Below, in pieces: positions 1 through 10,389 of a stretch of DNA of 64,000 bases. Both the position numbers and the translations under genes were made by a program. How positions within the stretch are numbered: the stretch's first letter is position 1; every line of letters starts with the position of its first letter. The stretch comes from Euphorbia lathyris (Eukaryota; Streptophyta; Magnoliopsida; Malpighiales; Euphorbiaceae): contig NC_088910.1 in assembly GCF_963576675.1 (NCBI RefSeq), positions 105,552,807-105,616,806 of the forward strand, in the 5' to 3' direction. Below the pieces are notes generated by a model. The model ran no database searches. It was given only the letters and a program-made list of their open reading frames with translations, and was not told the origin of the DNA.

Positions 1-974
1 GTATTCTTGAGCCTAAAAGAGTTCGTACGAGAACTCTAATTCTTTCACAATTTTTCGAGAGCTTTGACTTCACTCGACTCATAGAATTTGCATCCAATAC
101 CGGGTTAAGTACACTTATTTGTGGTAAAAAGGCAATAGATGATAAACCGAACCCACTTAGGCTAATTTTTCTTAATTTATTTTTCTCGTTTTCATTGAAC
201 ATTAGGAAACCCCTTCGAGCCTATTAACCAACTTTTTTGTTAATACCCTCTTAACATTTAACCCTTTTTCCTCTTGTTCAATTACCGACATAATCAAGTT
301 GCACCCGAATTACCCAAAATAAGTCACGGCCTTAGCAAATGAGCACCGTAAGTTCTCAAAATATTGTTTTTGTGCCTCTATCAAAACAAAGGATACAATA
401 AAAATAAAAAGGCATTCTCAAGCTCCACCCGAGCAATTTTGAAGTATATTTTGTAAAATTCTCCAAGGCCGAAATAAACAATGATACGGTGCAATCACAA
501 AACGGTATTTTTGAACTCGAGTTCCTTTAAACTAACCACTAAAGAAGCCACCCACATTACAACCCCCCTCCGGGTTCATTTTTAATATTGCCTAACCATA
601 TTTTAGGAGGAAAAACCCGGATGAAAATGCAAATTCAACATGATCTCGAGTAAGTGCAAAGAAGAGTGCTAAAACACCGACCTACCTGAAATTGAGCGTA
701 AGAGCGAAATCCCTTGGTGAGGTACTATCGGGTTCTCAAAAGATAATCAACCCCCGTTAATATTGCCTATTAAATCTTGATCATGGAGGTTTCAAACAAG
801 TTTCGTACTCAATTGTTTGCGTAGGTACTTACCGAAACCTTTGCACAAAACCATAACTTTGAAATCACGCACTTGGCAAAACCAACCTTCGGTTTGTTTC
901 TTAATTTTCTCAATCCCTTGTCTTTCGATTTCTTTTACTTGAGGACAAGTAAAACTTTAAAGTCCGAGGAGGTT
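1..974 (+). mobile_element. 3' internal non-coding end of a Ty3/gypsy-like LTR retrotransposon (partial)
   Basis: No long ORF is present. Near the right end there is a 'cttgaggacaag' motif (about 940-951) followed by a purine-rich tract (aaagtccgaggagg, ending about 972) just before a TG dinucleotide. Plant Ty3/gypsy elements often have a similar 'ttgaggacaag' stretch and polypurine tract before the 3' LTR, so I read this as the untranslated tail of such an element whose coding part lies left of the window. The assignment to gypsy is inference; no pol domain is visible. Confidence 0.4.
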
Positions 975-1212
975 TGACAAGGGTATTTTACCCCTATCTT
1001 TTAGCGTGATTTACGGGTTGATTTTGGATAGAATAAATAAGTTTAATTATAAAAATAAAGTGTTTTTGATAAAATAAAGAAATAAAAATAAATCTCGTAC
1101 TTTCAGTTAATTTTCCATGCTTTTGATTAGTTTACGAAATAAAAACGTCAAGCTAACTCGGCTCGCAAGATTTGTATTTCAGGTACGAGCAAGGAGCAAA
1201 AATCTACTCAAA

Positions 1213-1684
1213 TACGCGGGGCGTATAGACCTTTACGCGGGGCGTGAAACATGTGTCAGCAATAATTGCCTTATCCGCAGGAGCCATGTGGAATTGACTC
1301 AACATACGCGGGGCGTATGCCACTCTACGCGGGGCGTATGACACATGTCGGCAATAATTGGCCTAATCCTGAAAGTCAGGCTGCACTGTCTCCCTGAGTC
1401 AACTCTTAGTACGCGGGGCGTATAACCATACATGCGAGGCGTACCAGGCATTTCCTCAATGATAAAAACTCAGAGACTCATTTAACGTGGGGCGTACTTC
1501 AGCTACGCACGGCGTAAAAGCACCAATTCAAGCAATAAAACTTCAGAGACTCAAACACGCGGGGCGTACAATCCTTTACGCAGGGCGTGCTTGAGACAAC
1601 AAGACAATGAATTGGTCCACATGCAGGAGATTTCTGACGGAATGGGCATTTACGCGGGGCGTAGGCCACTTCACGCGGGGCGTA
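1213..1684. repeat. Twelve copies of a 13-bp GC-rich palindrome in six pairs
   Basis: The consensus TACGCGGGGCGTA occurs, with a few substitutions, at 1213, 1234, 1305, 1326, 1410, 1431, 1484, 1504, 1556, 1577, 1651 and 1672. Within five pairs the start-to-start spacing is exactly 21 bp, and 20 bp in the fourth pair. Between pairs it is about 70-105 bp. The block lies upstream of a TATA box in the inferred LTR, where regulatory direct repeats are expected. Confidence 0.9.
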
Positions 1685-1762
1685 TCATGGGATTTCTGCA
1701 CCAAATAATGTTGCTCCATACTTGTGCTTTGTGAAATTACAAACTTGCCCTTGCTTGATGTC

Positions 1763-1770
1763 TATAAATA
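1763..1770 (+). promoter_or_regulatory. TATA box of the inferred LTR
   Basis: TATAAATA about 80 bp downstream of the last palindrome pair, followed by a moderately AT-rich leader. Its position within the inferred LTR fits a U3/R promoter. Confidence 0.5.
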
Positions 1771-4292
1771 GGAAGCTCTTGAACTTCATTTGATACCAAG
1801 AAATAATTACACACTAGAGAGCAAACTATACTTGTTTTGTTACTTGTTGTAGTATAGATTCAGTTTTTGTAGCTAAACTCTCCACCTCGAGAGTGTTGAG
1901 CGATTTCCGCAAGTGCACGGTATACGCTTGTAGTAATAAAAGATATCGATCTCACAGGGAACGCTTTTTTAACAAAACTTATTTACAATCGGTTAAATTT
2001 ACTTTTAGGTTTATGATATGGAAAAATCGTTTAATCGGTTTTGGTTTTGAAATAGCTAGAATGAGAATTAGATTAGAATATGAAGATGTTAGAAAATATC
2101 TGATTAAAAATGAATTTGCAAAACAGGAACGTTTTAGTACTTTAGAAAAGTAAACAGGTATATTTGTTTGCATTAAGCAAAGAAACAACTTTAAACTTTG
2201 TACGAATTATAAAGATGAAATAAATGACGGAACCTCTAATTAATTGGCTTTGAACGCGACAAAACCCTTATCTGGGATAATTGCCCTTAACCAAATTAAA
2301 ACTCTACCGAGATAATAATTTGCCTAAGTGTTCAACAAAGTTTCCTTGTAAAGATTTTGGATTAAATACGTTTTAATGAAAACACCAGCATCAATCCACT
2401 TCGACTCATTTACCAAAGTGCTGCATAAGAATCTATCGAATAGAACGGACTTTATTAGATGAAATATAAATTGATACAAGTTTACAGAGAACATGGAGCA
2501 TTGAATTCTTCGACGGCATGCAAGTGAACGGGTTGTCAATCCTTTCCTTGGGTTTCGTTCGAGTTTGTCAGGCTTAGGGGCGAATCCTCTACTCAATCTT
2601 CTTGCTGAATCTTCGTAATAGAGACTGGGTCGGTCTACTACCAAAATGAAAACTAAACTGGAACAATGTTTAAACGCTACTGAATTTGTTATTAATTTGT
2701 AAACAATGTGTGTACATCATATTGCTTTTGAACAGAATCGAAATCTAACTTCTGAATCACTTGATTCGGAATTTCTACATAAATTCTACACTAATTTCTT
2801 TCTTCTACACATATCACATTATATCATTATATCATTATTATCTTCAACTCTCCATCAACTCTTTATTTATAGATGTTGAAGAGTCTTGATCGAAGTGTCG
2901 TGTCCGTTGTGAAGGAATGTCTTTATCCACCCGAACGATCGCGTTCCGTCGAAAACGAAAGTGTGTAACTAGGCTTCTAAATCTCCTGCTCGTACCGAGA
3001 ATTATCAAATTCACTACCGAGAATGGGGGAGAATCAATTGTACTTCGGACGAAGGGTAAAATGGCTGAAGGACGCGTGTCGCGACCGTGAAAAGGGGAAG
3101 CCGCGATCGCGGCACGGAGCATTTTTCATTTTTTCGCTCTCGTTCGTGTCCTCGACTTGGCGTTATTAATTTTCGTCGTCTTCGACTCCTTTTGTAGGGC
3201 TTTTCTTCTATTTTCGAGCTCTTTTTACTCCTATTTGGATTTTACCAAATATTTATGTACCTTGCATGAAAGAAACATATTCGAAAGTAAAAGCTTTCTA
3301 AATAGTTATAAATAGCATAAATTCGTAGCAATATTGATGTAATTATTGATAATATTTTAGGTATATTTTGGGCTTAACAAAGAGCTTGTTCGATTGTTTC
3401 GGCATTCCATCGAAGTTCCGCTCCACCATTCGTCACCAAGCTCGAGAGTTCCACCTCCACGACCTAGGAGACGGCTTTGAGTCCGGTTAGCTAGTTTCAA
3501 GGGCGGATTCTCCCCTTTTACGTGCTAATTAGCTTGTACTCTTCCTATGTACTAGGCTTGGTTGTATTCCATTTATATACATTTCATATTTATAATTTCA
3601 TGATTTATAATCTCTATTTCCCTCTACGTGTTAGTGTTTGCTACTTGTTTTGATATTGATAATTGATTATTGTGTAGGAGAACGCGATTTCCGACGCCAT
3701 TTCGGCTATCTTTAGAGAATTATATAGGCGTTGCCCTACCGAAAGTGACAAACCAGAAACCGTAGGAATTGACAAACCACGGAACTTACGGGCCCTAGTT
3801 TCTAATTCCCCCGTATTAGACACGCCTTGACGAGGAATTACGTAGTCTAAGTGCTTCACGGGTCGGTCCTACTACACTTAGTCGTCTTTGCAAGAGTAAA
3901 TTATTATCCATAAACATTTAGAGTCATTATTTATCGTGGTTATAACTTATCGACATTCATCCCACTTCATAGGGTTTTGGCTACACAAATCTGAGTCGCC
4001 AATAGTTAGGATAGTGTGTAGTTGTATCTTGCTTCACCTCAAAGTAATCGCCGCTTAAATAACATACGAAACCAAGTCGTCTAATACTTGTAATTATAAA
4101 TCCCGTGGATTCGATACCCGGTCTTAACCGGATTATTACTTGATACGACGGGGTACACTTGCCCCTAAGTAGTCGTAGCGTCTAGTAGAGTTAAGAGCAA
4201 TTTATAAAGACCACATCCATAGATATAGAGTCCGCACTCATAATATATACATTTCATCGTAAGAAACTATACCACTAGGCGTCGCGCTATCA

Positions 4293-4861
4293 CCCATCAT
4301 GGACATCTCGAACTCAGTTTGCATCTGTTTACTAAACTCTTTGCACAAAGATTCGTCAGTAGCACCAAAGATTATATCGTCTACATAAATTTGTGCCAGC
4401 AGGGTATGTTTACCCTTTTTCTTAATGAACAAGGTTGTGTCAGCTTTGCCTCTGATATAATTCCTGGTCAGCAGGAAGTTGGTCAACCTCTCATACCAAG
4501 CACGTGGAGCTTGTTTTAGACCATACAGGGCCTTCTTGAGTTTATGAACGTGGTTTGGAAATTTTGGATCTTCAAACCCTAGAGGCTGACTAACATATAC
4601 CTCTTCGTTTATAAAGCCATTAAGAAAAGCACTTTTAACATCCATCTGATATAATTTAAAATTCATATAGCTAGCATATGCACACAATATACGTATAGCC
4701 TCTAACCTAGCAACGGGTGCAAAGGTTTCACCGTAGTCAATGCCCTCTTGCTGACTATAGCCTTGAGCTACAAGTCGGGCTTTGTTTCTGACTACGTTGC
4801 CTTGCTCATCTAGTTTATTTCTAAAGACCCACTTTTGATTCCTAGGTTTTGGTACTAAATC
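4293..4861 (-). pseudogene. Copia reverse transcriptase, N-terminal half
   Basis: The minus-strand frame contains the Copia RT landmarks [27 protein letters not shown] and the catalytic YVDDIIFG, then reads EFEMSMMG and breaks. The part before the internal Met (4688-4861) continues in frame from the integrase ORF after a TGA at 4862-4864, where relatives normally have Trp. The rest of RT and all of RNase H are missing because of the insertion at 4292. RT would copy element RNA into DNA inside virus-like particles; this copy cannot. Confidence 0.9.
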
Positions 4862-6247
4862 TCATACCTTATTTCTTGTGAATTGATCAAGCTCTTCTTG
4901 CATAGCATTCATCCAATATTCATCGTGCTCAGCATCGGCGAAGTTCTTTGGCTCATTTACAGAGACGAATGCAACATTGCCGAGATACTTTCTAAGCTGA
5001 TCTCTCGTCATCAGCTTGTTGTCAGCGGAATCAAGAATGGACTTCTCCGAATGTCCTCTTGGAATTTTTATTTCTTTAGGTAATGTTGAGTTGTCTGGCA
5101 TGGGTGTTTCTACAACATCTGCAGGAAAAGATTGGTCAGCAAAGGTAATTTCGGGTTCGTGTTTACCTTTGGTCAGCCCTTGTACTGATGACTCAGTAGC
5201 TCCTGTTTGGTCAGCGGAAGCTGAACTCGGTTCATCTTCGGCGGACTGAGTTGCCTTTCCTGCAGGGTCAGTTTCATCGAACTCTATATGGACAGACTCT
5301 TCAACAACTTGAGTTCGTTTATTATATACTCTATATGCTTTACTGTTAGTTGAGTACCCTAAAAAGATCGCTTCGTCAGCTTTAGCATCAAATTTTGCCA
5401 GGTTATCTTTTGTATTGAGTATAAAACATTTACACCCAAAGGCACGAAAGTAGCCAATGTTGGGCTTTCTTCCTTTCCAAAGTTCGTATGGGGTTTTCTT
5501 AAGAATAGGTCTAAGTAAAGCCCTATTGAGTATGTAGCATGCTGTGTGGACAGCTTCACCCCAGAAATACTTTGGAAGCCTATTTTCACTCAGTATAGTC
5601 CTAGCAATTTCGACAATTATTTTGTTCTTCCTTTCAACGACCCCATTTTGTTGAGGCGTTCTAGGAGCAGAGAAATTGTGGTCAATACCACCAGCTTCAC
5701 AAAATTCGTCAAACTGTTGGTTTTTGAATTCTCCACCATTGTCGCTTCTAATATGAGCTACTTTTAGGTCTTTGTCATTTTCAAGCTTTTTAATCAATGT
5801 GGTGAACATCTCAAATGTTTCATCCTTGCTACTCAGCAAGATGATCCAAGTATACCGAGAGAAATCATCTACAATGACTAAGGAGAATTTCTTACCGCCC
5901 AAGCTGAGTGGCTGGACAGGTCCAAAAAGGTCCAAGTGTAGTAATTCCAATGGTCTTTTGGTTGAGACAATGTTTTTACTTTGAAAAGACTTTTTCGTTT
6001 GTTTACCTTGCTGACAAGCATTACACAATTGATCTTTTTCAAATCTTAATTTGGGCAGTCCCTCAACTAATTGCTTTCTAGCTAATTTTGCTAGGAGGTC
6101 CATGCTTATATGACCAAGTCTCCTATGCCATAGCCAGGAGTTATCCTCTTTAGACATTAAGCATATATTTTTGGAAAATTGTTTTTCTAAACTCAACATA
6201 TATGTTTTTCCCTCGAGTATCCGACACTGAGTAGCATCAAATATAAC
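4862..6247 (-). pseudogene. Copia integrase region
   Basis: A 445-residue open frame (4862-6199) plus the in-frame stretch back to a stop at 6246-6248. It holds the GAG-pre-integrase zinc motif (WHRRLGH...CNACQQGK), the DDE core (LDLFGP, HIRSDNGGEF, and the E in QQNGVVERKN), and the GKR-like region WKGRKPN followed by FLGYSTNSKAYRVYN. The C-terminal variable region is Ser/Glu rich, as usual before RT. It ends at a TGA. All catalytic Asp and Glu residues are present. Integrase normally inserts the cDNA copy into the genome. Confidence 0.92.
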
Positions 6248-6540
6248 CTATCTACCGCTATCACAAAGATGAGCTACACTCAATAGGTTATATTTGAGAC
6301 CCTTAACTAAGGAGACTGACTCAATAGTGGGGTTACCTCCGATAGTACTTGACCCTACTATCTTACCCTTCTTATTGTCTCCAAAGCTTACGTTTCCACC
6401 TCGTTTAAGCTCAAGTGTGATGAACTGAGTTTCATCACCAGTCATATGCCTTGAGCATGCGCTGTCAATATACCACAGTTTTGACTTCTCCACGCACCTT
6501 AGGCTCACCTGCATTTTGAATCATTCATCTTTAGGTACCC
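6248..6540 (-). pseudogene. Copia aspartic protease region
   Basis: An 88-residue ORF (6248-6514) contains LWYIDSACSRHMTG, where plant Copia proteases usually have D-S-G/A-C-S at the active site, followed by the conserved V-SFGDNKKG and GLKYNLLSVAHLCDSG motifs. It is separated from integrase by a single stop at 6246-6248 and lies in the expected order. Protease would process the Gag-Pol polyprotein. Confidence 0.88.
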
Positions 6541-7818
6541 AATTCTTTTTGGGTCCTCGTTTGTTAGCATAAACAGGTGCAAAGTCATGTTTTAACTTGT
6601 GACGGCAAACTTTTATTGTGTGGCCAGCTTTACCACAGAAGCCACAGAATGTTACCCTCTTGGGTGACTTTGTTTTTGGTCAGATTGTGCTGAGCATGCC
6701 GACATACCTTAGTGGTATGTCCTTTCTTTCCGCAGAAGTCACATTGGACAGTCCGCTTGTTATACCAACACACATCTCTTGTGTGTAGGGCTGTGCATTA
6801 TGCGGTTTGAAACCGCAAAACCGAACCGAACCGACACTGTTCGGTTTTTCGGTTCGGTTTTATTATTACACGGTTCGGATTCGGTGTGTTATTTTGGAGA
6901 ATTTCGGTTTTCGGTGCGATTCGGTTCGGTTTCTAATAAAAACCAAAATAACCGAACCGCACCGATTAGTCGCTACTATGTCGTTTTATACATTTATGGT
7001 TGGAAAAAAGTTCTAATCCTTCCTAAATTTATACACACCACCTATCTAATGATAACACAACCTGCTAATTTTATGATTCTACAAAAAAAAAAAACATTTA
7101 ATATAACCATTAAATTCTAATTTAACATCTATTTACCTTAACTTTGAATTTAATAAAACCATTAAATTCTAATCTAACACTTATTTACCTTAAAAAAACA
7201 TTTAATATAACCATTAATTTATGCTCTTACTTAGTATATGAATTAAAGCTTTGTGCTTTTTAGATTATTTGTAAAGTTTTATATTAATTCGGTTAATTCG
7301 GGAAAAACCGAACCGAACCGAAAAAAATCGGTTCAGTTCGGTTCGGTTTATGTTCTTACGTCGGTTCAGTTCGGTACAAGATTTTTAGATATTTCGGTAT
7401 TCGGTAAATTCGGTTCGGTTTTAAACCGATGCACATCCCTACTTGTGTGACCATTTTTCCCACAACAGTCATATTGAGTGAACTTTCTATGCTGAATAGT
7501 ACCTGGGTACTCAGCATGGGATTTATTTGAACCTTTCATTTGGTTCTGAAGGTTTGTGACATCCTTTCTCAGTTTCTTTGAATCTGATTGGACCTCCGAG
7601 ACATACTTATGCATAATTTCCATGTTGCTATGCAAAGCTGAGTTGTCTTGGAGAAGATATCGAAGGTCACTAAGTTTGACCTCTTCAATCTCATCACGCC
7701 GCCTGCTGAGTGCTTTTATTTTCTTATTACACTTTTTAGTCAGTGTATATAAGTCACTCAGGGCGTTAATCATTTCATTTCTAAGCAAGTGTATAGATGT
7801 TACCTCATTTGAGTATTC
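6541..7818 (-). pseudogene. Copia gag tail with zinc knuckles, split by a hAT MITE
   Basis: The coding remains are 7450-7818 and 6541-6777. The upper piece encodes a Lys/Glu-rich, coiled-coil-like region and a degenerate knuckle (CCGKNGHTSRDVH). The lower piece, in shifting frames, encodes another CCHC-type knuckle (CDFCGKKGHTTKVC). The 656-bp MITE at 6786-7441 separates them. The upper piece continues gag after an in-frame TAG near 7819-7821. Confidence 0.75.
6786..7441. mobile_element. hAT-type MITE
   Basis: Termini TAGGGCTGTGCAT and (reverse complement of the right end) TAGGGATGTGCAT, flanked by perfect 8-bp duplications CTTGTGTG at 6778-6785 and 7442-7449. The 8-bp TSD and TAGGG termini are hAT hallmarks. 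Subterminal regions are rich in 'cggttcggtt' repeats, so the short ORFs here (6779-7120, 7253-7450) have no coding meaning. Confidence 0.93.
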
Positions 7819-7821
7819 CTC

Positions 7822-8961
7822 CTATTCAGATTCTTCAGAGAGGTCAGCTTGCTCAGATCGAGTGTGGTCAGCAGCGTCGTCGGCCATGAAGCATATGTTT
7901 GCCGACTCAGTGGCTTCAGCTTCTGACGATGTTGAGTCATCGCTGTCACTCCATGTGGCCACCATTGCCTTTTTGCTTCCCTTCTTGTCTTTCTTTAGAT
8001 TAGGACAACTTGACTTAATGTGCCCAGTTTGATGGCACTCAAAGCATGTGACAGATTTGGAGCTGTCCTTTTTGTATTTGTCACTGGACTCAGCTTTGTA
8101 CCTGTCGCTTCTTCTGAATGACCTCTTGCTGTTCTTTTCATTTTTTCTGAACAGCTTCTTCATCTTCCTCGTGAACATGGCCATTTCCTCATCGTCCGAT
8201 GAGTCAGCTTCGGTTGAGTCAACTTTCATGACAAGTGATTTTTGTTTCTTGTCTTCTGACTTTTCTTTTGCTTCGAAATTTTTCATAGAGATCTCATGAG
8301 TCAGCAGAGATCCGATCAGCTCATCATATTTATATGTGGTCAAGTCTTGAGCCTCTTCTACGGCAGTTTTCTTAGCTTGCCAGCTCTTAGGTAAGCTTCT
8401 CAGAATTTTCTTCACCTTCTCTTCTTTAGTGAAGTTCTTGCCGAGCCTCTTTAGCTCATTTATGATGTTGGTGAATCTGGCGTTCATTCCTGAGATGTCC
8501 TCATCGTCGTTCATCTCGAACAGCTCGTATAACCTCATATGTTGGTTCACCTTTGACTCCTTGACCTTGCTTGTACCTTCGTAGGTTACTTCAAGCTTCT
8601 TCCAAATCTCCTGTGCTGACTCGCAACCTGAAATCTTATTGTATTCTGCAGCATCTAACGCACAGTGAAGCATATTGATAGCCGAAGCATTGTTTTGTAA
8701 TTTTTTAAGGTCATCTTCTGACCACTCAATTTCACTCTTAACAACTTTCTCATTGTTAACAGTTTTATATGGCACATATGGGCCTTGAACTATTGCAAGC
8801 CATGCACTTATGTTTGTGGCTTGAATAAAGTTCTTCATCCTATTCTTCCAGAATGTATAATTGGATCCAACGAATAGGGGAGGCCGACTAATTGATAATC
8901 CCTCTGGGAGTATCTGTGTTGTTTGGTTCCCGGGAAGGAAACGAGTGATGTTCTCGGCCAT
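7822..8961 (-). pseudogene. Copia gag (UBN2/DUF4219-type)
   Basis: A 379-residue ORF starting at an ATG 52 bp downstream of the primer binding site. The N-terminus (RPPLFVGSNYTFWKNRMKNF, then a WLAIVQGP motif) is typical of plant Copia gag. The middle is the helical UBN2-like region (IWKKLEVTYEGT, MRLYELFEM, LPKSWQAK). A CCHC knuckle (CFECHQTGHIKSSC) follows near residue 308. It ends at a TAG beyond which the same frame continues into more gag sequence, so the stop is probably a nonsense mutation. Gag would form the particle shell and bind element RNA. Confidence 0.9.
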
Positions 8962-9012
8962 TTATCGGGATCATCTCAAGATTGTTAAATCTTTTGAATA
9001 TTGAGCTATTTA

Positions 9013-9024
9013 GCTCTGATACCA
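9013..9024 (-). other. Copia primer binding site (initiator tRNA-Met)
   Basis: On the minus strand this reads TGGTATCAGAGC, the classic plant Copia primer binding site complementary to the 3' end of initiator tRNA-Met. It directly follows the 5' LTR, which begins at 9027 on the plus strand, and precedes gag. Confidence 0.92.
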
Positions 9025-9026
9025 CT

Positions 9027-10389
9027 TGTTGATCCCGTGTGATTAGTTCCAAGGAGGGGGTTAGGAACTAATATAACTTTTTAAATTTTAATTAAGCTGA
9101 CTTAATATATTTTCTTGAGTTAGTGAACTCAGCTTTGGTCAGCACAGCCTATTATAGTGTAAGACAGCTTTAGTCAGATGTTGACTAAAACTATTTTACG
9201 TATGAGTTGGGAATTGACACTGTTGTGGTCAGCTTTCAACTCAGCACTCTTATTTACTCAGTGTCAGTTTTAAGCAATTTTATATGCTGAGTAAATATGA
9301 CAAGCAACACATACATATATATATATATATTGAGAGAGAGTTAGAAATTACTCAGTACGACTTATCCTGGTTCGGCCTCTCCGCCTACGTCCATTCCCCA
9401 GAGTCCCTCCAGGCTTTTTAAATCCAATACTGAGCTCTTTAAAGGTAGAGCACAAACCGTTTACAAGGCAGTTGAATATGCAAGAGTACCTTCCTCTATT
9501 CGTCTACTCAACTCCTACTAAGTGCTATAACCGAACACTTAGGTTTCTCTACCACTGAGTATTTACAACCAAACACTCAGCACAACACTCTCAATTTACA
9601 ATTGATACGAATTGTTCTTTTTGAATGAAGAACACTTTAGATGATTACAAGATCACTCTAGCTTTTACACAGAATAGAAAAGTTGGTGTAAGATCTCTTT
9701 TGTTTTGATGTGCTTTTTGCTTGTATTTTCTATGATTCGACAATATTCCAAGAGGTTTACTTGTCTCTTTATAGTTGCAATCTGAAGATCAAATAATTTG
9801 AATTTGATTTGCCCGTTGAATCCAAAATGTCTCTTTTGGGAGACAAGGCTCTGGTCAGCTTCAGGTTTGCAGGCCAATCCTGTCGTCTGATTTCCTCAGG
9901 TGCCAGGCTTGTCCTTTTCTTGCAGTTTTGTCTTCTTGTACAGGTTTTCGTCTTCTAGCTAATGGACGTTTGACCCATGCGTCTCGAAATCATTTTTGTG
10001 CATAATTTCGAGGTTCCTATTATTGGTTCAGACAGTTGTCGGACTTGTCTTTTAGCTAACGGATGTTTGGTGCTGTCCTAAAGATCACTCGACATGACTT
10101 TGTTATTCGTTGGCTTCTGATTGTTGTTAATCCAGATACTGAGTTCTCTTTTACTCAGCTTCCATGGTCAGCTTCGTCCTGTAAGAACTTAGTTCAAAGA
10201 CTCTTCTTGATACTGAGTTTCGCTCCACTCAGCTTCTTGATCTCTAAGCTTCTGTTCCGAAAATGACTTATCTTCTGTTATGCTGAGTTCCACTCTACTC
10301 AGCTTGTGCTGTGATCTTATGCCAGCTTTGTTCTGTCTTACTTTTTATTTCTATTTCTATTTATATTTATGCTCAACATTGAACAAACA
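9027..10389 (-). repeat. 5' LTR of the Copia element
   Basis: Bounded by TGTTGATCCC next to the primer binding site and by ...GAACAAACA at 10389, so TGTT...AACA ends of about 1.36 kb. A minus-strand TATA box (CTATAAAGAG, about 9765-9775) lies inside. The U3 side carries three near-tandem 'actgagtt...actcagctt' units at about 10136-10305. The partner LTR is not in the window, so the outer end is inferred. Confidence 0.7.

Larger units (their letters stand above)
975..4292 (+). repeat. Inferred ~3.3-kb LTR of the Ty3/gypsy-like element
   Basis: It starts TGACAAGGG after a polypurine-like tract and ends CTATCA exactly where the Copia reverse transcriptase reading frame breaks. The next five bases, CCCAT, would be the 5-bp target-site duplication. 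TG...CA termini, a plus-strand TATA box and U3-like direct repeats support an LTR. The other LTR lies outside the window, so the length rests on the ends alone. ORFs inside (for example 1117-1341, 1893-2153) look fortuitous. A divergent inverted motif pair (about 1909-1965 and 4090-4165) lies inside. Confidence 0.45.
4293..10389 (-). mobile_element. Ty1/Copia LTR retrotransposon, SIRE-like, 3' part removed by insertion
   Basis: Reading right to left: 5' LTR, a primer binding site complementary to initiator tRNA-Met, gag with zinc knuckles, protease, integrase and the first half of reverse transcriptase. This gag-PR-IN-RT order is diagnostic of Copia. RNase H and the 3' LTR are absent: the frame breaks at 4292 at the edge of the inferred gypsy LTR. 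The copy is dead. In-frame stops lie near 7820, at 6246-6248 and at 4862-4864, and a hAT MITE sits in the gag tail. The SIRE-like assignment rests on the integrase motif around NFSAPRTPQQNG and multiple gag knuckles, and is inference. Confidence 0.9.

Noticed and set aside
1117..1341. 74-codon ORF over the GC-rich repeats
   Set aside because: It translates the palindrome array (repeated TRG/RGV residues) in an LTR; no homology recognised.
6779..7120. 113-codon ORF
   Set aside because: It lies wholly within the hAT MITE and reads 'cggttcggtt' repeats.
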